NCBI RefSeq assembly: GCF_014199205.1
Contig: NZ_JACIJD010000007.1
Span: 1-64,000 of the forward strand
Direction: 5' to 3'
DNA from: Muricoccus pecuniae
GTDB lineage: Bacteria; Pseudomonadota; Alphaproteobacteria; Acetobacterales; Acetobacteraceae
DNA length: 64,000 nucleotides
The notes under the pieces were generated by a model. It did not search any database. It was not told the origin of the DNA and saw only the letters and a list, made by a program, of their open reading frames with translations. Both the position numbers and the translations under genes were made by a program. Of this stretch, positions 52,977 through 61,871 are shown piece by piece (the first letter of the stretch is position 1; every line of letters starts with the position of its first letter).

Positions 52977-54671
52977 TCAGCGCATCCTCCAATCCGTCAC
53001 CCAGAGCGAGGAGGGCGACATGTTCCCCGTCGGGCGCACGCCCTCCAGCCACTGCGGCCAGACATGCGCGTCGGCCCGGTGCCAGAGGGGGAGGGCGGGC
53101 AGGTCCCGGTGCACCATCGCCTGCAGGCGGGACCACATCGGGCGGCGCTTCTCCGCGTCCAGCTCCTGCGGCAGCGCCTCGATCAGCGCGTCCATCTCGG
53201 GGTTTCTGTAGCCCGGGTAGTTCTGGCCGGACCAGTTGCGCGCGGCCGTCGGGATCTCGTCGGAGTGCAGCGTGCTGCGCGGCACGTTCTCCGGGCTGCT
53301 GATCCAGGCGAAGAGAGCGGCCCCCTGGAAGCGCCTCTGCGACAGTGTCTCCCCGAAGAGCACGCGCGGCGGCTGGTTGGCGATGCGGCCCTCCACCCCC
53401 GCCGCGCGCCACATGCCCTGGATCGCCTGCAGCACCGTCTCGCGGGAGCGGTTGCCGGCGGTGGTCTGGAGATCGACGGTCAGCCGCGCCCCCTCGGCAT
53501 TGCGCCGGATGCCGTCCGGGCCGGGGCGCCACCCGGCCTCCTCGAGCAGCGCCTGCGCGCGGGCGAGGTCGAAGGGCCAGGGGGCGAGGCTCTTGTCGAT
53601 CATGGGGTCGTCGGGATGGATCGAGGTCGCCGCCACGGGCTGCCGCCCGTCGAACAGGCCCGCGACGATGCGCGGCCGGTCGATCGCCAGCATCAGCGCC
53701 TGCCGCACGCGGAGGTCGGACAGGATCGGGTTGTCGAGGCGCAGGTCCAGATGCTCCCAGACGAGCCCCGCGCGGTATTCGAAGCGGAATCGCCCGCGCG
53801 CCCGGCGCTCCAGCGCGATCGCCTGGTCGAGGGAGAGGCCGAGCTCCCCCGCGATCATGTCCACCTGCCCCGCGAGGAGCTGCGCCTCCAGCGCCGCGGA
53901 GTTCTCCACCACGCGGATGTTGACCCGGCGGAAGGCGGGGGCGGGGCCGGCCCAGGCCTCGTTGCGCTCCAGCGTCACCCCCGCGCCGGGCTGCACGGCG
54001 GTGACGCGGTAGGGCCCGTTCCACAGGCCGCGATTGGTCGTGTCGGTGTCGTAGGCCGTGCGGGAGCGGTAGTTCCGGCGGTCCGCCTCCCAGATCGCGC
54101 GGTCGATATGGGCGGGCAGGGGCTCGAAGCCGCCCGCGCTGCCGGCGTCGAAGGAGACCTTGTCCAGGCGCAGCGTCACGGTGCGCGGATCGGGGGAGAT
54201 GAACTCGTAGGCCTGGCGGTAGAACTCGGCCCCGCCGAAGCCCGTCTCGAAGGCGCGCCCGGCCTCCCAGGCGAAGCGCAGGTCCTCGGCCGTCACGGGG
54301 CGCCCGTCGCCCCAGCGCAGGTCCTCCCGGAGGCGCCAGGTCACGCGCATGCCCGGCTTCCCCTCGGGCGTGTTCTCCAGCACCACCTGCCCGTTCTCCA
54401 GCGTGGGGAAGACATCGCAGGCGAGGCAGAGGGGGCGCCAGTCCGGGCCGTGGCCGGTGAGGGGGCGGCGCGCGAAGCCCAGGATGTAGGACTTCGCCGC
54501 CATGCTCTCGATATTCGGGTGGAAGGTGCCCGTGGCCTGGGACAGGCCGATGGTGAGCGTGTCCCGCCCCTGGTCGCGCCCTTGGGCCGCGGCCGGCGCG
54601 GCGGCCAGGAGCGGGAGGAGGGCCAGGGCGGCCGCGCGGAGGGGCTCTGCTTCTCTCATCTCCGGGATCAT
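52977..54671 (-). CDS. ABC transporter substrate-binding protein, family 5 (second importer)
   Basis: 564 aa with a signal peptide ending in AAAPAAAQG. Family-5 hallmarks: VTWRLREDLRWGDGRPVTAEDLRFAWEAG and VRQALMLAIDRPRIVAGLFDG. First gene of the three-gene cluster. Start 54671 or 54659. A Cys pair (LCLAC) near residue 85 is unusual. The ligand is likely a peptide or similar; the ATPases must come from elsewhere. Confidence 0.9.
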   Translation of the reverse strand: MIPEMREAEPLRAAALALLPLLAAAPAAAQGRDQGRDTLTIGLSQATGTFHPNIESMAAKSYILGFARRPLTGHGPDWRPLCLACDVFPTLENGQVVLENTPEGKPGMRVTWRLREDLRWGDGRPVTAEDLRFAWEAGRAFETGFGGAEFYRQAYEFISPDPRTVTLRLDKVSFDAGSAGGFEPLPAHIDRAIWEADRRNYRSRTAYDTDTTNRGLWNGPYRVTAVQPGAGVTLERNEAWAGPAPAFRRVNIRVVENSAALEAQLLAGQVDMIAGELGLSLDQAIALERRARGRFRFEYRAGLVWEHLDLRLDNPILSDLRVRQALMLAIDRPRIVAGLFDGRQPVAATSIHPDDPMIDKSLAPWPFDLARAQALLEEAGWRPGPDGIRRNAEGARLTVDLQTTAGNRSRETVLQAIQGMWRAAGVEGRIANQPPRVLFGETLSQRRFQGAALFAWISSPENVPRSTLHSDEIPTAARNWSGQNYPGYRNPEMDALIEALPQELDAEKRRPMWSRLQAMVHRDLPALPLWHRADAHVWPQWLEGVRPTGNMSPSSLWVTDWRMR

Positions 54672-54718
54672 GCGGCGGGACGCGGGCGGCCGGTAGCCCT
54701 GGCCCGCCCGGCGCGCGG

Positions 54719-56047
54719 CTAATCCCCGAGGAAGAAGTCCACCAGCAGCTTCACGTTCAGCACCACGATCAGCGCCGCCGAGGTCCAGCCGAGGGCGATC
54801 TGCCAGCCCGGCGCCCGCAGCGTCCCCAGTCGCGCGCGGTCCCCGGCGAAGATCATCAGCGGGATCACCGCGAAGGGGAGCTGGAGCGAGAGGACCACCT
54901 GCGAGAGCACGAGCAGCTGCGCCGTCCCGCTCTCCCCGTAGAAGGCCGTGACGATCACCGCCGGCACGATCGCCACGAGGCGCGTGATCAGCCGCCGCAT
55001 CACGGGCGAGAGGCGGAGGCGCAGGAAGCCCTCCATCACCACCTGCCCGGCCAGCGTTGCCGTGACGGTGGAGTTCAGCCCGCAGGCGAGCAGCGCGACG
55101 GCGAAGAGCGTCGGCGCCGCCGCGCCGAGCAGCGGGGCGAGCAGCGCGTGCGCCTCCCCGATCTCGGCCACCTCCGTCCGCCCGTTCGCGTGGAAGGCCG
55201 CGGCGCCGAGGATGAGGATGGAGGAGTTGATCAGCAGGGCGAGGCCGAGCGCCACCGTGCTGTCGATCGTCGCGAAGCGGATCGCCTCCCGCTTCCCCGC
55301 CTCGTCCCGCGCCACGTCGCGCGACTGGATGACGGCGGTGTGGAGGTAGAGGTTGTGCGGCATCACCGTGGCGCCGAGGATGCCGAGGGCGATGTAGAGC
55401 TGCGCCCCGTCCGTCACGACGGAGGTCGAGGGCAGGTAGCCCCGCAGCACCTCACCCCAGTTCGGGTCCGCCAGGATGAGCTGGGCGACGAAGCAGCCGG
55501 CGATGAGGACGATCATCCCCATGATGAAAGCCTCCAGCCAGCGCATGCCCTTGTTCTGCAGCCAGAGGATGAGGAAGGCGTCGAGCGCCGTCAGCAGCAC
55601 GCCGATGATGAGCGGGATGCCGAAAAGGAGCTGCAGCGCGATGGCCGTGCCGATCAGCTCCGCGAGATCCGTCGCGCAGATCGCGATCTCGGCGAGGAAC
55701 CAGAGCGGCAGGCCGACCCAGCGGGGGAAGCGGTCCCGGCAGAGCTGGGCGAGGTCCCGCCCGGTGGCGAGACCGATCCGCGCGCAGAGCGCCTGGAGGA
55801 GGATCGCCATGAGCGAGGAGAGCAGCGCGACGCTCAGCAGCGTGTAGCCGAAGGCCGAGCCGCCGGCGAGGGCGGTGGCCCAGTTGCCGGGGTCCATGTA
55901 GCCGACGGCGACGAGGTAGCCCGGCCCGATGAAGGCCATCAGGCGCCGCAGCCAGCTCCCGGCATTCGGCACGGCGACGCTGCGGTTCACCTCGGGAAGG
56001 CTGGGCGTCTGGTCGAGCAGGTGGGCGGGTCCCTCGTCTCGCGGCAT
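54719..56047 (-). CDS. mntH: Nramp-family Mn2+/Fe2+ transporter MntH
   Basis: 442 aa with about 11 helices. The Nramp DPGN motif in [16 protein letters not shown] and the helix-6 MPHN in [12 protein letters not shown] bind the metal. It imports Mn2+ with protons. The start at 56047 is chosen because GGAAGG sits 6 bases upstream; ATGs at 56053 and 56080 are less well placed. Palindromes in the 150-bp leader suggest metal-dependent repression. Confidence 0.93.
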   Translation of the reverse strand: MPRDEGPAHLLDQTPSLPEVNRSVAVPNAGSWLRRLMAFIGPGYLVAVGYMDPGNWATALAGGSAFGYTLLSVALLSSLMAILLQALCARIGLATGRDLAQLCRDRFPRWVGLPLWFLAEIAICATDLAELIGTAIALQLLFGIPLIIGVLLTALDAFLILWLQNKGMRWLEAFIMGMIVLIAGCFVAQLILADPNWGEVLRGYLPSTSVVTDGAQLYIALGILGATVMPHNLYLHTAVIQSRDVARDEAGKREAIRFATIDSTVALGLALLINSSILILGAAAFHANGRTEVAEIGEAHALLAPLLGAAAPTLFAVALLACGLNSTVTATLAGQVVMEGFLRLRLSPVMRRLITRLVAIVPAVIVTAFYGESGTAQLLVLSQVVLSLQLPFAVIPLMIFAGDRARLGTLRAPGWQIALGWTSAALIVVLNVKLLVDFFLGD

Positions 56048-56079
56048 CGGCATCCTTCCGGGCCGACACGATGCACGCA

Positions 56080-56093
56080 TGAACAGCTGTTCA
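56080..56093. promoter_or_regulatory. Perfect 14-bp palindrome upstream of mntH
   Basis: TGAACAGCTGTTCA, a perfect dyad 33 bp before the mntH start. It would overlap a normal promoter position and is a likely repressor site (MntR/Mur-type or other). Confidence 0.6.
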
Positions 56094-56115
56094 GGTCGTG
56101 ACGTGTCGAGCTATT

Positions 56116-56132
56116 GCATTGAGATTCAACGC
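56116..56132. promoter_or_regulatory. Second dyad upstream of mntH
   Basis: GCATTGA-GAT-TCAACGC: 7-bp half-sites with one mismatch around 3 bases, about 70-85 bp before mntH in an AT-rich stretch. It may be a second operator or part of the promoter. Confidence 0.4.
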
Positions 56133-56165
56133 TTTATCCGCTCGTAGCCGAGGCGCCGGGTGCCC

Positions 56166-56186
56166 GCAAGCAGCATCGCTGCCTGC
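56166..56186 (-). terminator. Hairpin downstream of pyrE
   Basis: GCAAGCAGC and GCTGCCTGC pair over 9 bp with one mismatch around ATC. It begins 11 bases past the pyrE stop on the minus strand and probably ends that transcript. Confidence 0.5.
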
Positions 56187-56196
56187 TCGCCCTGGT

Positions 56197-56922
56197 TCAG
56201 CCCGCAGTGATGCCCTTCGAAGCCGCCTCCTCCGCGCTGCCTATTCCGCCGCGCGCCTTGGACCAGGCCATCGGGTCCTCCAGGAAGCGGCGCACCTCGC
56301 GCAGCGCCTCCTCGGAGAAGTAGGGGCGCTCGCGGCAGACCTCGAGCACGTCCCACCAGGTGCAGAGGTGGAGGAGGTTGAGGTTCATCGCCTTCATCGT
56401 GTCGAAGGCGCCGGGGAAGACGCCGTAGAAGAAGACGACGAAGGTGTCGTTGCAGATGGCGCCGGCGTCGCGCAGCGCCTGGGCGAAGCGGATCTTGCTG
56501 CCGCCGTCGGTGGTCAGGTCCTCCACCAGGATGGTGCGCTTGCCCTCGGGCACGTCGCCCTCGATCTGGGCGTTGCGGCCGAAGCCCTTGGGCTTCTTCC
56601 GCACATAGGCCATGGGCGTCATCATCCGGTCCGCGATCCAGGCGGCGAAGGGAATGCCCGCCGTCTCGCCGCCCGCCACCGCCTCGATCGTCTCGTAGCC
56701 GATGTGCCGCCCGATCTTCTCGGCGGCAAGGTCGCAGATCGTCTTGCGCGCGCGGGGGAAGTAGATGATGCGGCGGCAGTCGATATAGACCGGGCTCTTC
56801 CAGCCCGAGGTGAAGGTGTAGGGCTCTTCCGGCCGGAAGTTGACCGCCTTGATCTCGAGAAGGATGCGGGCCGTCGTGAGGGCCGCGTCGCGGTCCCATT
56901 CGGAGGCGTGCTGGATGGCCAT
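56197..56922 (-). CDS. pyrE: Orotate phosphoribosyltransferase PyrE
   Basis: 241 aa. PRPP-binding loop RTILVEDLTTDGGSKIRF and the AVAGGETAGIPFAAWIADRM flexible region identify PyrE, here of the longer alphaproteobacterial type. Adds ribose phosphate to orotate in UMP synthesis. The ATG at 56922 is preferred; the open frame runs further upstream but without typical sequence. Divergent from the ELM1-family gene. Confidence 0.93.
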   Translation of the reverse strand: MAIQHASEWDRDAALTTARILLEIKAVNFRPEEPYTFTSGWKSPVYIDCRRIIYFPRARKTICDLAAEKIGRHIGYETIEAVAGGETAGIPFAAWIADRMMTPMAYVRKKPKGFGRNAQIEGDVPEGKRTILVEDLTTDGGSKIRFAQALRDAGAICNDTFVVFFYGVFPGAFDTMKAMNLNLLHLCTWWDVLEVCRERPYFSEEALREVRRFLEDPMAWSKARGGIGSAEEAASKGITAG

Positions 56923-57021
56923 GGCTGCTTTCCCTCTCCTGTCCCCGGGGCGGGCGATGGGGTTCCCTAGCGGCCCGGCGCGGCGCCGTCCATGTGCCCG
57001 GGCGCGCGGTACGGCGCGCGG

Positions 57022-57981
57022 ATGAACGGGCAGGCGGGGGAGGAGGTCTGGGTGCTGGCCGACCCGCGCGCGGGAACGGCGGCGCAGGCGCTCGGCATCG
57101 CCGAACGGCTGGGCTGGCCCTTCCGCACGCTCCCGCTGGAATGGTCCGCGCTCGCCGGCCTGCCCCTGGCCTGGCCGAGTCTCGCCGGGCTGGCGCCGGC
57201 CGCGCGGGGGCTGATCGCGCCGCCCTGGCCCGGGCTGGTGATCTCGGCCGGGCGGCGCTCCGCGCCCGTCTCGCGCTGGCTTCGGCGCCGTGGCGCGCGA
57301 ACGGTGCATTGCATGCGCCCGGGGTTGGCGGCGGACGATTTCGACCTGCTGGTGATCGGCCGGCATGACGACCCTGCGCCCGCGCCGAACATCCTCCCGA
57401 TCCTGGGCGCGACGCACCGCATCTCGCCCGCCGTGCTGGCGGTGGCGCGCGCGGAATGGCCGGGGCTGGAGGCCCTGCCCCGGCCGCGCGTGGCCGTCCT
57501 GCTGGGCGGAGCCGTCCGGGGTGAAGGGCTCGACCCGGGCGAGGCCCTGGGCATCATCGAGCGGGTGATCCCCGGCGCTGGCAGCATCCTCGCCACGACC
57601 AGCCGGCGCTCCGGCACCGCGGCGGGGGAGGCGCTTGCCGGAAGGCTGGAGGGGGTGCCGGGGCATCTGCACCGCTGGGGAACGCCGGGGCCCAACCCCT
57701 ATGCCGCCTTCCTGGCCCTCGCCGATGCGGTGGTGGTGAGCGGCGATTCCGTTTCGATGTTGTCCGAGGCCCTGGCCACCGCCGCGCCCGTCTTCATCGC
57801 CGGAGCGCCGCCCGGCGCGCGCCGGCACCGGGCGCTGCACGCCTCCCTCATCGCCGCGGGGCAGGCCGTTCCGCTCGATCATTTCCCCCATGCGCCATCG
57901 CGCCCTCCCCTGGACGAGAGCGGGCGGGTGGCCGGCATCCTCCGCGCGAGCCTGTTGCGCGGCATTGCGGCCTGCGGCTGA
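57022..57981 (+). CDS. ELM1-family protein (DUF1022)
   Basis: 319 aa. Matches the mitochondrial-fission ELM1-like family: a glycosyltransferase-like fold, with LVISAGRRSAPVSRWLRR, VHCMRPGLAADDFDLLVI and ADAVVVSGDSVSMLSEALATAAPVFI. The plant member affects organelle division; the bacterial role is unknown. The ATG at 57022 is chosen; 56992 is an alternative. Weak ribosome site. Confidence 0.82.
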   Translation: MNGQAGEEVWVLADPRAGTAAQALGIAERLGWPFRTLPLEWSALAGLPLAWPSLAGLAPAARGLIAPPWPGLVISAGRRSAPVSRWLRRRGARTVHCMRPGLAADDFDLLVIGRHDDPAPAPNILPILGATHRISPAVLAVARAEWPGLEALPRPRVAVLLGGAVRGEGLDPGEALGIIERVIPGAGSILATTSRRSGTAAGEALAGRLEGVPGHLHRWGTPGPNPYAAFLALADAVVVSGDSVSMLSEALATAAPVFIAGAPPGARRHRALHASLIAAGQAVPLDHFPHAPSRPPLDESGRVAGILRASLLRGIAACG

Positions 57982-58166
57982 AGCCTCATCAACCTCTGCG
58001 GCCGGCGTGGTGCCCAGGTCGCTCAGGCATCTGGATCGCTGCGCGAGAGGGGGGAATTAACTCGCGTCATGGTTGTTTTTTTCGTGTGGAAAATCGGGTA
58101 GGCTCGCCGCCGAGGGAGCAAGAGGCGGCCATTCGGCCTTCTTGCCGGGGGGGCCGGAGTAAGAGC

Positions 58167-59279
58167 GTGGCACCGTTGCTGAATCTCCGCCGGCTGGTCT
58201 GGCGTGGCGCCCGGGCCCTGGCCGGCGCCCTCGTGGTCGGTGCCCTCCTCCTGCCCACCCCATCCCGCTCCGAGGGACCGGAGAGGATTCGCCTGCAGGT
58301 TGTCGGTGGCCTGGCCGGGGTGAACCAGTACACCCGGCTGGAGGAACCCTTTTGGACGAGGCGGCTGCCCGAGGTGACGGGCGGCCGGCTGGTCGCCGAC
58401 ATCTCCCCCTTCGACCGCAGCGGCATCCGCGGCCAGGAGGCGCTTCGCCTCCTCAGGCTCGGCGTCACGCCCTTCAGCACCGCGCTTCTCGGCCTCGTGG
58501 CCGCCGACGAGCCCGAGCTTTCCTCGGTGGAGCTGCCGGGCGTCGCGCCCGACATGGCGACGCTGCGGAGCGTGATCTCCCTCAACCGGCCCTGGCTCGA
58601 GGCGATGCTGCGCGAGCGGCACGAGACGGAGCTCCTGGCCGTCTATGTCTATCCCGCCCAGGTCTTCTTCTGCGCCCGACCCTTCTCCGGCCTGCTGGAC
58701 CTCCGGGGCCGGCGCATCCGCACCTCATCCGCCGCGCAGTCCGAATGGGTCTCGGCGATCGGCGCGGTGCCGGTGGTGATCCCGTTCGCCGAGATCATCC
58801 CCTCCATCCGCACGGGCGTGGTGGAGTGCGCGATCACCGGCACGCTCTCGGGCTGGCAGATCGGGCTGAACGAGGTCACCAGCCATGTCCATGCGATGGC
58901 GCTGACCTGGGGCGTCTCGCTCTTCGGCGCGAACCGCGCCGCCTGGGCCGCCCTGCCGGGTGACATGCGCGACGTGCTGAAGCGCGAACTGGGGGAGCTG
59001 GAGGGGCGCATCTGGGAAGCGGCGGAAACCGAGACCGGCCTCGGCATCGCCTGCAACACCGGGCAGGCGGAATGCCCGCCCGAGCAGGTGGGGGGATCGC
59101 GCGCGCGGGGCCGCATGACGCGCGTGGAGGTGACGCCCCAGGACGACGAGCTGCGCCGGCGGCTGGTGCGGGAGGTGATCCTGCCGCGCTGGGTGGACCG
59201 CTGCGGCCCCGGCTGCGCCGAGGAGTGGAACGAGCGCTCCGGCAACGCCCTCGGCATCTCCGCCCTCGGCCCGCGCTAG
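58167..59279 (+). CDS. TRAP-type DctP-like solute-binding protein (sensor partner?)
   Basis: 370 aa with a signal peptide (ALAGALVVGALLLPTPSRS). DctP hallmarks are AQVFFCARPFSGLLDLRGRRIR and GAVPVVIPFAEIIPSIRTGVVECAITGTLSG. No TRAP permease genes are in the window; the next gene is a hybrid histidine kinase 5 bp downstream. The GTG at 58167 has GGAG 8 bases upstream, better than an ATG at 58086. Likely a ligand-binding co-sensor. Confidence 0.85.
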   Translation: MAPLLNLRRLVWRGARALAGALVVGALLLPTPSRSEGPERIRLQVVGGLAGVNQYTRLEEPFWTRRLPEVTGGRLVADISPFDRSGIRGQEALRLLRLGVTPFSTALLGLVAADEPELSSVELPGVAPDMATLRSVISLNRPWLEAMLRERHETELLAVYVYPAQVFFCARPFSGLLDLRGRRIRTSSAAQSEWVSAIGAVPVVIPFAEIIPSIRTGVVECAITGTLSGWQIGLNEVTSHVHAMALTWGVSLFGANRAAWAALPGDMRDVLKRELGELEGRIWEAAETETGLGIACNTGQAECPPEQVGGSRARGRMTRVEVTPQDDELRRRLVREVILPRWVDRCGPGCAEEWNERSGNALGISALGPR

Positions 59280-59284
59280 CCCCC

Positions 59285-61864
59285 ATGCCCGCCCGCCGCC
59301 TCTTCCGATCCCTCCAGACCCGCTCGGCCGGGCTGTGGATCATCCTCGGCACGCTCGTGCTGCTGGGCATCCAGTTCACCGTGGCGCGGATGATCGTGCG
59401 GCACGGCCGCACGGCCGCGATCGCGAATGCGGAGGCGATGGTGGGGGCGACGGCGGAAAGCGCCGCGGCCTCCATGAACCGCGCCTTCCTCGCCGTGGAC
59501 AGCGCGCTGGCGGGGCTGCCCAACCTTCTCGCCCCGGCCCTGACCGATCTCTCCCCCGGCACCTCGCGGAGCGAGCGCTCGGCCGCCCTCTCGCGCGTCC
59601 TCATGGGCCTGAGCGACAGCAGCCTCGGCTTCCGGGACCTGATCCTTCTCCCCATGGAGGGCGGGACGCCCATCGCCGCCGCCCTGGCCGGGTCGCGCCG
59701 CCGGCCGCCGGCCGTGCCGCACGAGGCCCTGCTGGCGCCGACCCAGGCGACCACGCCGAGCCGGGGCGGGGTGACCGTCGCCGGCCCCGTGCCGAACCCG
59801 ACGACGGGCGAGTGGGCGCTCTTCCTCGCCCGGCCCGTCACCCTGCAGGGCATGGCCCCGGTACTGGCCGTCGCCGAGGTGCCGGTGCCGGTGATCGCCG
59901 CGGGGCTGGCGGGCTACGGCGCGCGCGGCGAGCCCGACGGGCGCCGCGTGCTGCTGATCCGCAGCGAGGACCGGGTCCTGCTGGCCAGTGCGCCGCATGA
60001 CGAGGCGAGGATCGGCCGGCCCGTGGCGCGGCCGCTCTCGGAAGGGCTGGATCCCGGGCGCTTCACCGCCCTCCGGCGCACCCTCTACCCGTCGCTGCAC
60101 GTGGTGGCGGTGCAGGAGACCGCCCCGGCCCTGAGGGCCTGGGAGGAGAACGAGGACCGCATCCTCTACGCCGCCGGCGGGCTGGCGGCCCTCACCATCG
60201 CCATCGCCGCGCTGCTCCTGGCCATGCTGCGCCAGCGCGACCTGGCCGAGGCGGAGCGGGCGCGGGGCCGGCAGCTGCTCGAATCCTCGATCGAGGCGAT
60301 GTCGGACGGCTTCGTCATGTGGGACGAGGAGGACCGGCTGATCGTCTGCAACGAGCGCTACCGGGACTTCTACCGCGCCAGCGCCCCGATGATCCGCCCC
60401 GGCGTGACCCTCACCGAGATCATGCGCTACGGCGCCGCCCACGGGCAGTACCCGCAGGCCGGCACCGACAAGGAGGCCTTCGTGGCCGAGGCGATGGCGC
60501 ATTACCGCCATCCCTGGAACACGGCCCCGGTGGAGCGCCTGCTGCCCGATGGCCGCTGGATCCTGGTGACGGAGCGGCGGGTGCCGGGAGGCGGCTCGGT
60601 CGGCATCCGGACCGACATCACCCAGCAGAAGCGCGCCGCCGCCGACCTGGCCGAGGCGCGCGACCAGGCCGCCGCCGCGGGGGCCGCCAAGTCCCGCTTC
60701 CTTGCCCGCATGAGCCATGAGCTGCGCACGCCGCTGAACGGGGTGCTCGGCATGGCCCAGGCGCTGTCGAGCGACCCCGCCCTCACCCCTGAGCAGCGCG
60801 GGCGCGCCGGGATGCTGGAGGCGGCGGGGCGGCACCTGCTGGACGTTGCCAACGACGTGCTGGACCTCGCCCATGTCGAGGCGGGGCGGATGCCGCTGCG
60901 GCGGGAGCCGACCGCGATCCGCCCGCTGCTCGGCGCCTGCACGGACCTCATCCGCCCGGCGGCGGCGGCGCGCGACATCGCCGTGCTCTCCGAGAACGAC
61001 CAGGCGCTGCCGCCCGGCCTCCTGCTGGACGCGATGCGCCTGCGCCAGCTCGTGCTCAACCTGCTCTCCAACGCCGTGAAGTTCACCCCCGCCGGCGGCC
61101 AGGTCACGCTGAGGAGCGTCTTCCTGAGCGATGCCTCGGGCGACCGGCTGCGGCTGGAGGTGCTGGACACCGGTCCGGGCATCCCGCCGGACCAGCGCGC
61201 CAACATCTTCCGCGACTTCGTCCGGCTGGAGCGCTCCGGCCCGGACGCCCCGGTGGCGGAGGGCTTCGGCCTCGGCCTCGCCATCTCGACGGGCATCGTG
61301 GAGGCCATGGGGGGGCGCATCGGGGTGGACGACAACCCCGATGCCGTGGCCCGGGGGGCGACGGGCTCGCGCTTCTGGGTCGAGGCGCCGATTCAGGCGG
61401 CCGCGCTGCTCCAGCCCGCGGTCCCGGCTCCCGTCGCGGGGGAGGCGGGCACCCACAGCCTCCGCGTCCTCGTCGTCGACGACGTCGCTACGAACCGGCT
61501 GGTCGCCCGCGCCCTGCTGGAGCGCGCCGGCCACCGGGCGGAGCTGGCCACGGGCGGCCGGGAAGCCGTGGAGGCCGTGTCCGCCGCCGCCCGTGCCGGC
61601 GAGCCGTTCGACCTCGTCCTGATGGATCTCGCCATGCCGGGCATGGACGGGCTGGAAGCAACCCGCCAGCTGCGCGCCCTGCCGGAGGGGGAGGGGCGGG
61701 ACGTGCCCGTGGTGGCCCTGACCGCCGGCGTGTTCGATCGGGACAATGCCGCCTGCCGGGCGGCGGGGATGACCGGCTACCTCGCCAAGCCCGTCACGCG
61801 CGAGGCGCTCGCGGCGGAGCTGTCCCGCATCGTTCCCGCCGCCGCGGCGACGCCGGCGGAGTAA
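59285..61864 (+). CDS. Hybrid histidine kinase with PAS and receiver domains
   Basis: 859 aa. Membrane helices near residues 17-36 and 298-318 enclose a periplasmic domain of about 260 residues. PAS (about 340-450), HisKA with His478 (MSHELRTPLNG), ATPase N/G boxes (NLLSNAVKF, DTGPGIP) and a C-terminal receiver with D781 (LVLMDLAMPGMDG) follow. No Hpt or output domain. Encoded 5 bp after the DctP-like protein. The partner response regulator is not nearby. Confidence 0.93.
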   Translation: MPARRLFRSLQTRSAGLWIILGTLVLLGIQFTVARMIVRHGRTAAIANAEAMVGATAESAAASMNRAFLAVDSALAGLPNLLAPALTDLSPGTSRSERSAALSRVLMGLSDSSLGFRDLILLPMEGGTPIAAALAGSRRRPPAVPHEALLAPTQATTPSRGGVTVAGPVPNPTTGEWALFLARPVTLQGMAPVLAVAEVPVPVIAAGLAGYGARGEPDGRRVLLIRSEDRVLLASAPHDEARIGRPVARPLSEGLDPGRFTALRRTLYPSLHVVAVQETAPALRAWEENEDRILYAAGGLAALTIAIAALLLAMLRQRDLAEAERARGRQLLESSIEAMSDGFVMWDEEDRLIVCNERYRDFYRASAPMIRPGVTLTEIMRYGAAHGQYPQAGTDKEAFVAEAMAHYRHPWNTAPVERLLPDGRWILVTERRVPGGGSVGIRTDITQQKRAAADLAEARDQAAAAGAAKSRFLARMSHELRTPLNGVLGMAQALSSDPALTPEQRGRAGMLEAAGRHLLDVANDVLDLAHVEAGRMPLRREPTAIRPLLGACTDLIRPAAAARDIAVLSENDQALPPGLLLDAMRLRQLVLNLLSNAVKFTPAGGQVTLRSVFLSDASGDRLRLEVLDTGPGIPPDQRANIFRDFVRLERSGPDAPVAEGFGLGLAISTGIVEAMGGRIGVDDNPDAVARGATGSRFWVEAPIQAAALLQPAVPAPVAGEAGTHSLRVLVVDDVATNRLVARALLERAGHRAELATGGREAVEAVSAAARAGEPFDLVLMDLAMPGMDGLEATRQLRALPEGEGRDVPVVALTAGVFDRDNAACRAAGMTGYLAKPVTREALAAELSRIVPAAAATPAE

Positions 61865-61871
61865 GGGGCGG

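Noticed and set aside
56080-56093. LexA-type SOS box before mntH
   Set aside because: GAAC-N4-GTTC matches the Gram-positive box, but alphaproteobacterial LexA normally uses the direct repeat GTTC-N7-GTTC, and mntH is not an SOS gene.
59276-61534. 752-codon minus-strand frame
   Set aside because: Antisense to the hybrid kinase, which has complete catalytic motifs.
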